DNA of 64,000 nucleotides from Apostichopus japonicus (GCF_037975245.1 NC_092565.1:19201999-19265998); one strand, 5' to 3'. Shown: positions 11,101-26,100, numbered from the stretch's first letter. The notes: generated from the sequence alone by a model not told the origin. Numbers and translations are program-made.

Positions 11101-14100
11101 TTCTGTTTTCATTCTTCAAAACTTCCACAGCAGAAGAGACGGCTTCTTCTATTAACCCAGATAGGCTATTGAGGCGAACAGCCTCGGCCGTTTCGCCCGC
11201 CTCTGGAGCGATGTAACCATCCTCTGGTATGACAGGAAGAGGACCGTTAGTTGAGGATGAGGAAGCTTGACTTCTGTTGTGGGTGGCATTTACACTGCCA
11301 TCATCCGTCCTCAAAGGTCGTGGTTCAGCACGGCTCTGTGGACGAGGTGGCAAGGAGCTGTGAGACGGAAAATGAGTTGGATAAATATTTTCGTTGAGAG
11401 GAAAAAGGCGATCAAATTTGAAGCGAAAGACAATATTCATATTCCGTGTTCTGTGATCACCGATTAAATTAGATAAAAAGATTAACTTAAAAGGGTCGAC
11501 CAACTTGCCATTACAAAAGAGTGAAAGGTGTAGAATTGTCCATCTTTAAGATCGACCCCTTCCACCTCTGATATAAAATGGGAAATAACTGTTTCTAAGA
11601 AGAGAGGGAGTTACAGAACAATAGTTTAAGACTACAAATAGATAAAGATTTAAGACAAAACTTGTTAATGTACTTAAATTGTTCGACAGGTTAAGTGTAC
11701 TGTGTATATTTTTCTTCTCTCTTGTCAGGGTTTCATTAAGGATAGACAGTTATGACGATTGTCACCATGGAAACAGTCAATTTACTTTATAAATGCTGCA
11801 ACACTGGGAGGACTTACTTTATAATAGCTGCAACACTGGGAGGACTTACTTTATAATTGCTGTAACACTGGGAGGACTTACTTTATAATTGCTGTAACAC
11901 TGGGAGGACTTACTTTATAACTGATGCAACACTGGGAGGACTTACTTTATAATTGCTGCAACCCTGGGAGGACTTACTTTATAATAGCTGCAACACTGGG
12001 AGGACTTACTTCATTATTGCGACAACACTGGGAGGACTTACTTTATAATAGCTGCAACACTGGGAGGACTTACTATATAATTGCTGCAACACTGGGAGGA
12101 CTTACTTTATAATTGCTGCAACACTGGGAGGACTTACTTTATAATAGCTGCAACACTGGGAGGACTTACTTTATAATAGCCGCAACACTGGGAGGACTTA
12201 CTTCATAGTTGCAACAACACTGGGAGGACTTACTTAATAATAGCTGCAACACTGGGAGGACTTACTATATAATTGCTGCAACACTGGGAGGACTTACTTT
12301 ATAATTGCTGCAACACTGGGAGGACTTACTTTATAATAGCTGCAACACTGGGAGGACTTACTTTATAATAGCCGCAACACTGGGAGGACTTACTTCATAG
12401 TTGCAACAACACTGGGAGGACTTACTTAATAATAGCTGCAACACTGTAAGGACTTACTTTATAATTGCTGCAACACTGGGAGGACTTACTTCATATTTGC
12501 GACAACACTGGGAGGACTTACTTTATAATTGCGACAACACTGGGAGGACTTACTTCATTATTGTGACAACACTGGGAGGACTTACTTTATAATTGCTGCA
12601 ACACTGGGAGGAACTGGAGCTACATCAATGTCAAAAACATCACCCTTAGGGCTCCCAGAGAGGTCTGTAACAAGGCGGTCCCTTTGATGGTTGATAAAGT
12701 TAACTAACACCAGGGGAGCTCCCAGTGAGATGAGATGGCTGCGACCAGATTCTGCAAGAAAATTGAACAAGTCGTGACTTCTCTCTTGTCATAAAATTGC
12801 CTTGCCTTGCCTTGTTGGCATGTGTTGTCAGCCAACAGCATGAACCCTGTCTCTCACATGGAGACTCTTTAAACAAAGACTCGTGAGACTAAAGATGTTA
12901 CCTTTTAAACTTCTATTGGGGATTATCTGTGATAATACAATCAATATCTAAATTATCTTGTTTACTTATACAGCAAGCAGACCACAAAGTATGGTTGGGG
13001 TGAGAGGTAAAGCAATGTAGATATTTACTACATATTGTTTGGGTTAAACCCTTCTGGAGGGAGGAAATTTGCATCTTCAAGTTCTGTCCTACCAATGGCG
13101 ATTCTGGAATTCCTGAGAAGAGGTGACCCAAGAGTCAATATCAGTAGATACAGGAATTACTACCCAAATAGCAGTCAACGAGGGAAAGTGAATTAAATAT
13201 AAGGAATTCCAAATCACGGAGCATGCTAAATTCTTTCAAAATGTAAGTTTTTCTTTGAGAAAAATATTACTTACAGCTAATTCTTCAAAACTTCAAAGAA
13301 ATATCAGGAGAGAGGGCCGAGATCCCCTGGGTCCGATTCCTGTATCTACCCCTGCGTCCCATTCCTGTATCTACCCCTCTGTCCCATTCCTGTATCTACC
13401 CCTGCGTCCCAATCCTGTATCTACCCCTGCGTCCCATTCCTGTATCTGCCTCTGCCTCCCATTCCTGTATCTACCTCTGCGTCCCATTCCTGTATCTACC
13501 CCTGCGTCCCATTCCTGTATCTACCCCTGCGTCCCATTCCTGTATCTACCCCTGCGTCCAATTCCTGTATCTACCCCTGCGTCCCATTCCTGTATCTACC
13601 CCTGCTTAATACTGGGGTTATGTTTTCTGTCTGTTTTATTTGACTACTTCCCTTCCCCACCCCCACCCCCCCATTCCAATCCCCCACTTGATATGACGAT
13701 GTGTAAAAATGGAAGACATTTAAACATTCTAGGCGTTGCTGATACTCACCAAAGGTAGCCAGGGTGACAAGAACTCCAATGATTGATTGCAACACTGTTA
13801 AACTATTAGATGAAGAATCTCTGGAATAGCAAAAGAGAGAACAGTAATTTTTAACAGACCAGACAACGGTCACAATTGAACAAACTTTCTGTGGTTATTG
13901 CAAAAGGCACTTTTCAGATGGATATTAACTGGACATTTTTCTTTCCCACAGGATGTATATCCTTCATTAAACTCAACTGACCAGCTGTTTGCTCTTTTCA
14001 TAAACTGCGATCAAGAAAAATAAGTGTTCCATCGTACCCAAAGGATTACAAATTTAACTACCACAATTAATTAGAAACCATAACTAGAGGAAAAGTTTGG

Positions 14101-17100
14101 ATACAGTGGTTCTCTGGAAAAAACCATCTCCTTCCATGCATCTCAGGTGTTGAAACAATGAACCAGTTGGACTGAGTCACAAAGGACCTGCTGTATTAAA
14201 TGGGGGTATTAATGCTCAAACTATTTGGGTTTGAATTTAACTTCAAATTCTGCAAACCCATTCAAAGGATGACCGAAGGCATAAATGGTCATTCTGATTT
14301 TTTTTGACATTCCTGGTAAGTTTTTTAATTGGCCTGAAGAGATAGGGAATGTTTCCAGGTACCTTTTCCTTGATAGAACAGTCGAATATGGTATCACAAC
14401 ATTGTTAGAAGAGAACACGAAAAAAAGAAATTTAAAGAGTTGAAGTGGCTTACTGAAGGGCCATCAGAAGGTTTGAAACTGCCGTTGGTGAGGAGATGAA
14501 ATTGTTCAGGTAATCTTCCAGACACAGTAAAACATTTAAAACTTCTAATGCTTTCTTCTTCAGAGGGCAACCGTCTTGAGAATATTTTTGATTCAGAGGA
14601 TCCATGATCAATGGTAATATCTGAGAAAATGTCCTATGTTGAAAAAGTTCCTCTACGGAAAACAAACATATTTATGTATAAGTTAAATCTTAAAATAAAA
14701 CAAAATCAAACAAAAATAAAAATAAAAAAGACAGCCTCACTTTTGTGACAAGTAACAAAAAATGGGAAGTCTCCATATGGTGCAGATAAAAAATAGCCAT
14801 GATCTCATCACTTAATTTACCCGGCATTATTAATTACTTCAATTTTCAAAGAGCGATTGTCACTTATATAATGACGGTCATTCATTCTCCACTATCCCCA
14901 CACTCCAGCTATGTATGTCACTAACAATACTGATTTGTCTGTTCATGAATAACTGCATTCTTAATCACTGCCTCGTTTTGTCTAGATTTAAATTACTTTA
15001 CTTGGCAGGAACCCATCATTATATAACATTTATTTAAATTTGATGCTTCAGTGTTGCCCATAGACAATAATTTTTAGCAGAATGTCCCCACCAGCCATAA
15101 ACAGCAAATGCTCTGATCGACTGTGCAAGTTTATCAACCATATCCATTTTTCATCAAAACAAAGGCAGGGAAAGGTTGAAGGGAAGGGGAGGGGCTGGGG
15201 GAGGGTTATTGAAGATAGATAAAGGAGAGAACAATAGAGAGGAGGCTCACTGTAACGAATGCTGTGACTGGCTTCAGTTTCCGAAGATGCTATGCTCATC
15301 TTCTTCAAGTTTAAACAACCATCATTATCCACTTCAGCGATTAAAACCGCAATGTCATCTTCTGCAAGGTTCAGACATTGATCCTGGTCATCTTTCTTCA
15401 TTTGCATGTACTTTAGTAAACCTAGGAGAAATAAGAAAATAATGAGCAAATAATGAGCATCAATAAGAAAATGAAGAGCAAGCAACCATCAGTAGGAAAA
15501 TAAAGAGCAAGCAACCATACATAAGAAAATAAAATGCAAGCAACCATGAATAAGAAAATCAAGAGCAAGCAACAATAAATAAGAAAATAAAGAGCAATAA
15601 AAAAAAATTAGAAAATAAAGAGCAAGCAACCATCAATAAGAAAATAAAGAGCAAGCAACCATCAATTAGAACATAAAGAGCAAGCAACCATCAATAAGAA
15701 AATAAAGAGCAAGAAAACAAATTAGAAAATAAAGAGCAACGATAAATAAGAAAATAAAGGGAAAAAAGTAACCTTAATTAATGCCAACCAATAACAAAAT
15801 ATTACATGTGGAATTTCAAATTTTGGTGTGTTTACTCAGTGATGGAACTTAAAAAAGGGGTCTATAACCACAGAAGAAATTGATATAACATTTTATTCCC
15901 AATTGATAATATATTCACAGTATATACTTGCATCTTACCTATAGTATCTCCTAACTGTTTTTGGATAATTATTTCTTTGTTGGAATGCTCTACGGTGCAA
16001 CAAAATATTCAATACTTTGATATTTCTTACAAAACATGTTTTTAAAGGAAGAAATAGAGGACTCTATTTCAACAGTTTTTTGTTTTAATTTGCTGGATAT
16101 GTATTAGGATTGCATCTTGTGAATTCTCAAAACAATAATTATAACAATCTCCTACATAAAAACAATAGTATATTAGTCTGTCCCACAAAAAAAAAAAAAA
16201 GGAATATAACTTATAAGGAATTTAAAATGATCAGTAAAACCACTTCAAGGGCAATTCTTTTGCAGAAGAAATGCAAGGAAATTCATTGGTTCATACCTTG
16301 AACATACTTTGATCCTTCGGTCCCACAGAGGGCGACAAAAACTACCTCTCCTGAATTTTTAGCGCTCAGACTATCGAAACGAGAAACTTGGATGCTAATT
16401 TGATCTTTAGTGGAAGCCAAAGCTTTCTTCTTGATTGGAACGATGGTGATTTCGTTGACAAAGAGGCTATCCCAGTGAAATATCCTCAGCTACAAAATTA
16501 AAAAGTGAATATGTAAGATTGTGCAAAGAAAGGGGTAACCATAGAAACCAAACGAACATGTACTGAACACTTGTCAAGCATTCTACAGCTCTTTACATTA
16601 CCTATAACATATTACCTCTGCACATTACCTATTGTGTGTAGGTATTGTATTCCACAGAGGGTATATTCTGACATTCACTGTATACACACAGTATCAGTCT
16701 AGGTGACACAAGATGTACATGCTGAGCTTACAACCATCAATAACCAAGGTTACATGAGACCGCAAAGACAAAGTAATTGTCTTTATTTTGTTGTTCCTTC
16801 TTCCAGTTTCTCTCTTTTATCCTTTGAGGAGATTTGTGGGGGGGGGGGGGGGTTGGGGGAGAGGAATGGGAGGGAATGGGTATTTGCTACATTCAACAAG
16901 CAAGTCAGTTCAAACTCAGGAAAAACATGACATTTTTCATAAATGAATGACAGTTAATTCATGTCTAGGGTAATAAGCAAAGGATTTTTGTTTGTCGAAA
17001 CCAAGATGTTTATTTTCATTTTCGTTTTGTTAATGTTTTCTTGGTATGGAGTGGAAACATTGATAACTGCACTTACAGAACTGTGTTGTGTATCTGTGAA

Positions 17101-20100
17101 ATGAACATCGCCAACATCGATCTGGGTTGTTTTACCATCTGCGTTGATTGAAATCTTCACCAAGTCTTCTGCAATGTATTAAACATGAAATGAGTAGGAA
17201 ATGAAAACTCTAGACCAAAAAATGTCTGTTGGATAATGGCAGGAACTGGGTGATTACATGCAAGTAGTAGAGAGAAAAAAGAAAGATTGTTACTTTGTCC
17301 AAACCAACAACAAGAAATATTATTAAGCTGTTCTGTTGAACATTGACAGGGATTATCATGTCCAAAAGGGGAGGGGAGGGGAGGGGAGGGGAGGGGAGGG
17401 GAGAGGAGGAGAGGAGAGGAGAGGAGAGGAGAGGAGAGGAGAGGAGAGGAGAGGAGAGGAGAGGAGAGGAGAGGAGAGGAGAGGAGAGGAGAGGAGAGGA
17501 GAGGAGAGGAGAGGAGAGGAGAGGAGAGGAGAGGAGAGGAGAGGAGAGGAGAGGAGAGGAGAGGAGAGGAGAGGAGAGGAGAGGAGAGGAGAGGAGAGGA
17601 GAGGAGAGGAGAGGAGAGGAGAGGAGAGGAGAGGAGAGGAGAGGAGAGGAGAGGAGAGGAGAGGAGAGGAGAGGAGAGGAGAGGAGAGGAGAGGAGAGGA
17701 GAGGAGAGGAGAGGAGAGGAGAGGAGAGGAGAGGAGAGGAGAGGAGAGGAGAGGAGAGGAGAGGAGAGGAGAGGAGAGGAGAGGAGAGGAGAGGAGAGGA
17801 GAGGAGAGGCGAGGCGAGGCGAGGCGAGGCGAGGCGAGGCGAGGAGAGGAGAGATGTTGTTTTTGAAGTTATGACATTAATTGCTATACCTATCAAATGC
17901 AACATAACAAGGGTTTTGGTTGCAAACACTGCCACCTTCTCGTTCTTCGCATTTTTGATCCAGTCATATATGGTCGGCAAAACGTACATCTTGGCCAGCT
18001 GACCTTTGACCTCATCTATGGTTAATTAGAAAGAAAGAGTATATAAGCAAAAGAAAGTAAGGGGAAAGACATTACCAACAACAACAAGATTTGTGTACAC
18101 ATACATGCTAAACAAGAAAGTAGTGTTACCAACAACATTTAAAATTGGATTCTACTATGCAAGAGAATTCCTCAAGATACCTGACCACTAAAAATATTAT
18201 TCCACTTAACCAGATCTCAGCAAGATCAAAGAGTGGTACCATCTTCTCTCATTATAAATTTCTAATCGCATATTTACCTTATGAATCATTTTAATTTCAT
18301 GTTATTCCTTACCAGAGATCATGGCCATATCAATTAACATGGCCGAGCTGAAGAAGCTAAGGTTGTCCTCATTGTTCGGCTTGGCCAACACTTTGACAAT
18401 ATCTAAGCCACCATTTTGGACAATTCTGCTTACAAATTTTTCTGAATAAAAAGAAAAAATTGAAAATTGAATATAATTTTTTTTTAAATGGTGTTGATCT
18501 TAATCAGTATGGTTGTTTTGATCATTATAGTGGTTGTACAGCATCACAGGTTATTCCTAACCGAGATATCGGCAAGTAATTGAAACTTAACTTGAAATTG
18601 TTCAGCCAAAGGAATTTGAAGTCTTGCTGAAATTGTTGGTCAATTATATCACAACAACTTTCAATACAACATTGCAATGCTAAATCATATTTAAGGGTAC
18701 CAGAGTGTTTGTACTGATAACAAAGAAGGGTGCAGGGTGAGGGTGGTCGGGGGAGGAAAGAATTGATCAACCAAATCATTAGATCTTCATTGAAAAGAGT
18801 GAGCCTGTACATGTAGGATCAAGAGGGTCCAGTGGAGGACCTCAAAAGCTGTGAGATATTGGTAAAAGGATAAAATCTTCTGATAACCACTGACATGTTT
18901 GGTGCTACTACAGAGCACAAGATATAATATTCCTATCAGATGGACGTAAGTGTAATGTTTTCAAGATGTGTAATTTCTCCCTGACTCCCTCCCTCTGCCC
19001 ACCCCCCCCACCCTTCCCTATCCCACTTTACCATTTACTTATAAATCCTGTAAGAGAATAAGACACTTAATACCTACCACTCATCACAAACTCTGTTAAT
19101 AATTCCGTCATCAGCACTTTGTTCTCTATTTGTCCTTCTTTAGCCACGTGCAACAAACCTTTCAATATTGAATAATCTGATATGTTCAATAATTTCTCAA
19201 TAACCGAATGACCTGTGGACGTAAAGAATGACGATAAATGATATCAAAAAAAAAGGAAAATAAAGTTGCTTAAACATCTGCTTTACCAGGTTCCTGGATT
19301 CCAACAGACTAATCGACATATATCAGTGTTAGCACAGTGGTTAACATTGGTGCCTTTCAATCATAAGGTCCCAAGTTTGAGTCACTCCAAGATTAATGTA
19401 TGTCGTCTAGTTAAAGAGTTGTTGTCAACTGACAATTCATAATCATGGACGTTAAATATGAATCTAAGAGACTGACTTCGGTCAGCTTGCGGCTTTGATA
19501 AGCCAATGATGGCTTCTTTGCGAGATCTTGTTTGCAGGAGTATCTAAAATACATACATATAAATACATACATATGAAAAGATATCTAGCACAACATGATA
19601 TGATAGATATGACATTACATACAATTTAACAAAATATAACATTAAATAAGGAAACACAAGATAACATAACATACCATAAGATAAGATATCATAACAAACT
19701 ATAACCTATCATAACATAACATACTAACATTCTATTGAATCAGCAAAGAAATTATTACATAGAATTTATCATTTTTTCAACCAAAGTATAAAAACGGATT
19801 ATAACAAAGTTAGAAGGGCAGAATAGTTCAGTTTGTAGAAATAAAGGACATACATATAATACAATGTATGTTTGCAATGCAGTTACAACATACAACTACA
19901 GAGTAGTTTATCCCGTTTTCAAGCCTCTGGTCTATACGTGAAGATTCAAGATCTTGCCATGACCATAGTACAATCTTACCTCCTTGCATTAAGATCTTGA
20001 AGAATCTGATGCAGTAGTTCACGACGAGATCGTTCCGATTTTTCAGTGATTCAGACACCGTCTGGAGCAATGCTGTATTTTCGGTCAGGTCTTTCAAGAA

Positions 20101-23100
20101 ACTTGCTAGAAATGAAAACGATAAAGCAAAGAAAATCCACCATTTCTTTTCTGTTCCATAAAATACACTTGCAGGTGAATTTGCAACTGATGCAGCTTTT
20201 TCTTTTACGACAAAGTGCCTTAGTGAAAAGTGAACAAACTTGAAAGAGGATTGGAATTTATATATATTGCAAGGCAGTGAGTTACCTTTAACCAAACCAA
20301 ACAAGATACTGTATTCTAAATAAACAGAGAGATGCATTCTAGAAAGGACAAACCTATGAATGCCTTACCTCGTCTGTCGCAAAGGCCGCCCAGCATCTTT
20401 AGAACAAAGCTTTTGAATGCTCCTTCCTTTGTTTTAAGGATGGTGTGAAAATTTTTCACCAAGTAGGTCATTGTTGTGAGCTCATCTGTGCAAAGATCTG
20501 AAACAGTTTGAGATAAATTTTTTATTAAAATTAGCATCTAAAAAATGTAAGCACATAGTTGCTCTGTGGTGTCATGAATAATCTTCCATTTGAAAGAACA
20601 TCATGACATTCATATGTAACCAGTATTTTACTGTTTGGGAGCCACTTTCATCATTTCTCTCACATAGGTTATTGACAATGAGTATAAAGTTTTAACATGT
20701 CTTCTTTAAGACTTTTTCCCTTCTACATAAAGTAATCTTCCTTCGTGTATGTGTGGGTGTGTATTAAATATATATATAAATTACACATGTGTGTTTTCTG
20801 GGTCTTAATCAATTACTAAAGGTTCAGCTTTGTCATTTAATAGAATCCTTCTTAAATATTTAGTATATCATTCTTTGTTCCTCAAAAAGCAATACAAAGC
20901 TAACACTACATTAAAAAGGAAATAAACAACATTAATAAACAAATAGGAAATAAATTGTCCTCTTATATATTCACATAGTTGATGGTAGTCACAACTGAAA
21001 CATGATCATTCTGTTTCTTTTTTTATGTCAATAATCTCATTTCAGTTCTGTAATTTTTCTTTTTACTTCTATCATGCTTTTAAGTGAGCAGCAAATTCTC
21101 TTGTGGTTTATGCATTAGGCAGACTAACTGGTCATAACTATGATAAGAAATGTTAAGTCTAGCCAACACCTTCAGGTCAAAGTTCACTTTACAAGGCTAT
21201 GGTCTAGATGTATAACAGTGTTTAAAAGATCATATTTACACTTTTCAAGAACCTTTTTAGAAACTTTTGAAAGAGTTAAAGATATTTAAGGATACTTAAA
21301 AATACACACATGGACCAAATCAAATCATGTTCCTTTTGATTGCATTTGTACTTGAGATGTCTTGTCAAGGAAAGAAGAGAGAACATGAAAAACTTGACAA
21401 ATTTTGTCAAAGTTAATCAACACAGGGAAATGTTCTTAATGAACTGGGTACTTATTAAAGTACCCTGACATTTCCTAGCCAGAAGGATTGTTTGCTGGCA
21501 GATCTTTTATAGACAGACTGGTTGGTTTAAATTTGATAAAGCTTTAAGAAAGATCTGCATGAATAATAAAAAAAACAGGCCTTCTGTACTGACATAAAAT
21601 AACAATAAATTTACCATTATTCACAAAATCTTGGATGAGTGCGAGAGACCAGAAGCTGAGTTCCACATCATCCGATATGCAGGAACTGACTACAGGCATG
21701 AGGACCATAGGCCTAGCTATTTCTGCACAAAGTGGCTTTGAATCTTTCGGAGAACGAAAAAAAAAAAGGTTAACAACTTTGGTGGAAAAAGTCATGTTCT
21801 TCTTCTCACTGAATTCACTTACAGGTAAGCAACTTATCTTAAATGTTATTTTCATTCCTTTTTTCATTGCTATATATATAGGGTCACCTATGAGTAAGCG
21901 AGTAAGCGAGAAAATCAGCTTCATACGATGATAATGGTAACAGCTTCAGCCCAGACTCTTATATGCAAAGTAGGTTAGGCTAGTTACATCTGCTATGAAA
22001 ATGTTACCAGTTTAAACTGATTGTTCTAGAAAAGAGATCTGTTGGTTTGACATTTACTGGACGAGTTATAAACACATTGCATACGAGAACCTTTCAATAA
22101 GGAAAGACACTATGTTGAACAGGCAACATGCTACTTCAATATTGGCAGACCCTATTTTGATGAGATGGAATGAAATATATTCAAGTTATGACTGATTACC
22201 GTCCACTGATCCGATCAGAACAACAATGGTTTGGAGGGTGATCCTTTGCATTATCTGGTCGCCATGGAAGGTGATGATTCTACTTGCGAGGACTGGGATG
22301 GCTCCTGCCTCTCTTACTTCTAGTGTGGTTCCTTCAAGGAGAATGATTAATTATGAAAAAAAATACTAAGAATATGGAGAACGACCAATAGACAATATGA
22401 AAAGTAAATATTTAGGGCACTTCTCAAAAGACCCTTGTTAACAACCTTCACTATAGAATCACTTTAGCTCTACACCCACTTTCTAACCCACTCCCAGAAA
22501 TACCCAAATCCATACAACGTTTCTCTTTCTCAATAGAATCACTTTAGTTCTAAACCCACTTTCTAACCCACTCCCAGAAATACCCAAATCCATACAACAT
22601 TTCTCTTTCTCTATAGAATCACTAAGCGCAGTTAGTTCTACACCCACTCCCAGAAATACCCAAATCCATACATTTCTCTTTCTCTATAGAATCACTAAGC
22701 ATTTTCAGTTCTAAACCCACTTTCTAACCCACTCCCAGAAATACCCAAATCCATACAACATTTCTCTTTCTCTATAAAATCACTCAGCACTTTTAGTTCT
22801 ACACCCACTTTCTAACTCACTCCCAGAAATACCCAAATCCATACATTTCTCTTTCTCTATAAAATCACTCAGCACTTTTAGTTCTACACCCACTTTCTAA
22901 CCCACTCCCAGAAATACCCAAATCCATACAACATTTCTCTTTCTCTATAAAATCACTCAGCACTTTTAGTTCTACACCCACTTTCTAACTCACTCCCAGA
23001 AATACCCAAATCCATACAACATTTTATTATTAATCATTATTTAACAGTGTAAATGCCCTTTTTCATGAAAAGTTCATGAGACTGAGGTTTCTGATGGACC

Positions 23101-26100
23101 TCCACCAAGGAACCTTATGAATGAACTTGACACAGACATTCCAACTCACTGGTTGCTGAACTATGGGTTGCAAACCAAGAATATATACAGTGCATAACTT
23201 ACCAAGTCCTCTCTTTGTCCCTCTACTGTTTATCTCCCACCTCTCCTCTTCCCCTGTTGGTTTCTTTCTTTCTTCTCTCCATCCCTTGTCTACTAATCCC
23301 TTACATCTATCTCTTTGTGTTCACCATGCTCATTAACCTGTCTGTATTCTGAGCGTGTTTTTGTCCCCTCTGTTACTGTACGTTACCTGTCATTAAGCCT
23401 CTGAAAAAGATCCTGCTAGGATCGAAAGTCAGGCCAACTTACTTTTACACATTAACTTACCAAGACCAGCAATCTGGAAGAGGAGAAGTACGCTGTACCG
23501 TAGAACTTCCTTATTCTTGCCTTCCTTAACCAGCCGAATACAGACCGGAATAATGTCAGGGCAAGAAGAAACTAAGACATCTTTTCTGTTGACTAAATAA
23601 ATTAAAGCAAAACCTGAAAGAGGTTTCTTAGATTTAAGTTAGTTAAGCTTTAGAAGTTTAAGGTATGAATACAAATAGAAAAGGTCACAATGAACAAATA
23701 GAATTTTCCAAAAGCTTAATCTGAAGATTTGTGCTAGAGAGACTGTAATTAATTCAGATAAGCCTAGAGGTTTGTTCCATTAAATGCTACATACGATATG
23801 GAATGATTGTGGTACTGTTAAATTAGCCCAGAAATACAAGAAGACAAGAACATTGTTGCATTACATAGCATAACACTTCTTGTTTGAGTTACTCACTTGC
23901 ATTTGTGTAAATAGACACCGTGCTATGTGTCCCAAAATGGGTAATTTATCAGTGTGTTATTAGCCCCCCCACCCCCTCCCCCACAAAAAATGTTTTATAA
24001 AGAAACAGTGGTTATATAGACGCCTACATGCAACAAGGTTAAAAGTCCATCTGTACAGTTCCAACGCTAATGCTAATAATTGCTAACATCATTCATGAGT
24101 AATTTCCTGGAAGTTCAGATCTTCTACTAATCACAGACACTGTAATTAAATTAGAAAATTTAAATGACTCAGGAAAAGGGGAAAATGTACAAGAGCATGG
24201 CAGTGAAATATATGTGGAACTTTGGTGGGCTATTAATTCTACTATCTTAATGACCATCATATACCTTACTTGCATACATACAATTTCTTTATTCCAGTAT
24301 AAATTATAACATTTACTACTTATATATACATATACTACTTATGTTCTTTTAAGCCCAGACAGTTCTGCTGTGAATGTCTTTCGGTCTTCACCCAGTAATG
24401 AAAGATAAAACAACTCTCTTAAGTATAGATTATCTGATGAATTACAAATGCAACAAACCTATTTTAATTTATTTTGCTGTTTTTCAAATTGAAAACATGA
24501 CCTTGTTAGCATAATTAGCATTCTTAATTAGCATTCTTAATTAGTCACACTGTGATATGCATAGTTAACCCACTTACTTGAATCAGACAGGAAATCACAG
24601 ATAGTAGCTAGAGTCATCCTTTGAATCTTCACAGAGAAGATGCTGTCTCGGCTTTTAGCTTCAGAGTCTGATTCCCGATCTAAAGACCTTTGAAGGCAGG
24701 AGGTTAGGAGCTTGACGATCTGACTCAGCGACAGGGGTACACTAAAATTAACTGAGAGGGTAAATGTATTACATTAGAAATAGAATATATCAATAAATGT
24801 TGTGTATTGATGATTTATCTCAATTTTTGCATTGCAACAATTTTGTATCTTTGCAACATGTGACTTGGGAGATGATACCAAAATTGATCATCATTAAAGG
24901 GTGTGAAGACGAAGAAACATCTCATGCCGGTAATCTGACCTAGTGTCAAATGAGGTGTAACAGAAGTGTTAGACACCACCATCGATCCCAGAAAATACAC
25001 ACATAGCTTGCTACCGTCGGTAATTAGTCACTAGTGTATAGTCAATACATACAGCTACGGTCAATACCCACAACACAGTGTACATAGCAGCATTGGAAAT
25101 CTCAGATTAAAGATAACAAGGTATCACGTTTCATTACTGTCTGCATTTTGTAGTGACAAGAAGAAAACTTCACTTGCAAGTCGCGGCACGCGGTTTGGGG
25201 CGCGTCTTCAATGCCTTTAAGCAATATAACTTTCAATTGAGTGTGGCAGCTGCCACAGACAGATATATCCATTGGCATAAAGACATTTTCCTTCCTCTTT
25301 GGATAAAATTTATTCAGAAAATGAAAAAGAAAGAGTTTTTCAATTTATCTACCATGAGGATGTAGTCACTCACCTAACACTTCACTTTACACTTTAAGTT
25401 AAAACATTACAAATTCTACACAATGCAGTACTAGTGCTGTAAAATAAGTTTGGAATAAATGACTTCTGCCTTCCCATCAAAGAATCCCTGACCTTATTGA
25501 ACTTACCACTTTTGAGGACTACACAAAACACAGAGCAGGCTTGGTAAAGTTTGTTTTCATCTTTGCTGTAGCAGCCTTGAACAACCTCTGTGAATGCTTC
25601 TCCTTTGGTAGAGATAGAAAAGACACTTGGTATGTACATATAGTTAAAGGCTTCAGCAAATAATGTCAAGAAATTCATGTTTCATTGTTTCTTAAATAAT
25701 AAAAAGCGCATCCCTTCAGGATATTGTTTTCTGTTTTGCATAGAGACATGAAGACATTTTGAAGTGTGACCTTTAAAGGACAACAGTATCAAAGCTGAAG
25801 TTATTTTCAACTGCTCTTTGTACATTTGGGAAAAGAAGCAATCTATTTTACATAATTTCATTTCAATGCAACAACCTGCTAGACATCATACTTTCCTTCA
25901 CAGTGTTCTACAATTGCACAAAAATTAATATATTAGCAATGAAATCTACCCTGGGCACATGATTCTTTCCAGTTCTGATGAATATATAGATGTAAAATTT
26001 GCCAGGCAATAAAGAGTCTATATGAACGTAGAGCACAAACTAATTCGGGTACTTACTCTCTAAGATTCTGTCAAGAAGCATTTGTTCTGCACTCTGTCTG

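Noticed and set aside
11797-12612. CRISPR-like array
   Set aside because: The 32-bp units are directly adjacent with no unique spacers, and the setting is an animal intron; it is a minisatellite.
13255-13758. 167-codon plus-strand frame rich in Pro/Ser/Tyr
   Set aside because: It is the translation of a 25-bp intronic minisatellite (75-bp codon period) with no splice or start support.
17210-18002. Long open frames (176-259 codons) in both directions over the GAGGA array
   Set aside because: A 5-bp repeat without stop triplets gives open frames in all phases. The products are pure GEERR or LLSSP repeats, with real exon sequence (17890-18015) only at one end.
25153-25365. 70-codon plus-strand frame beginning MTRRKLHLQVAARG
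   Set aside because: It overlaps the dispersed repeat at 24.9-25.2 kb and continues into unique intron; the matching copy at 26.5 kb does not keep the frame.
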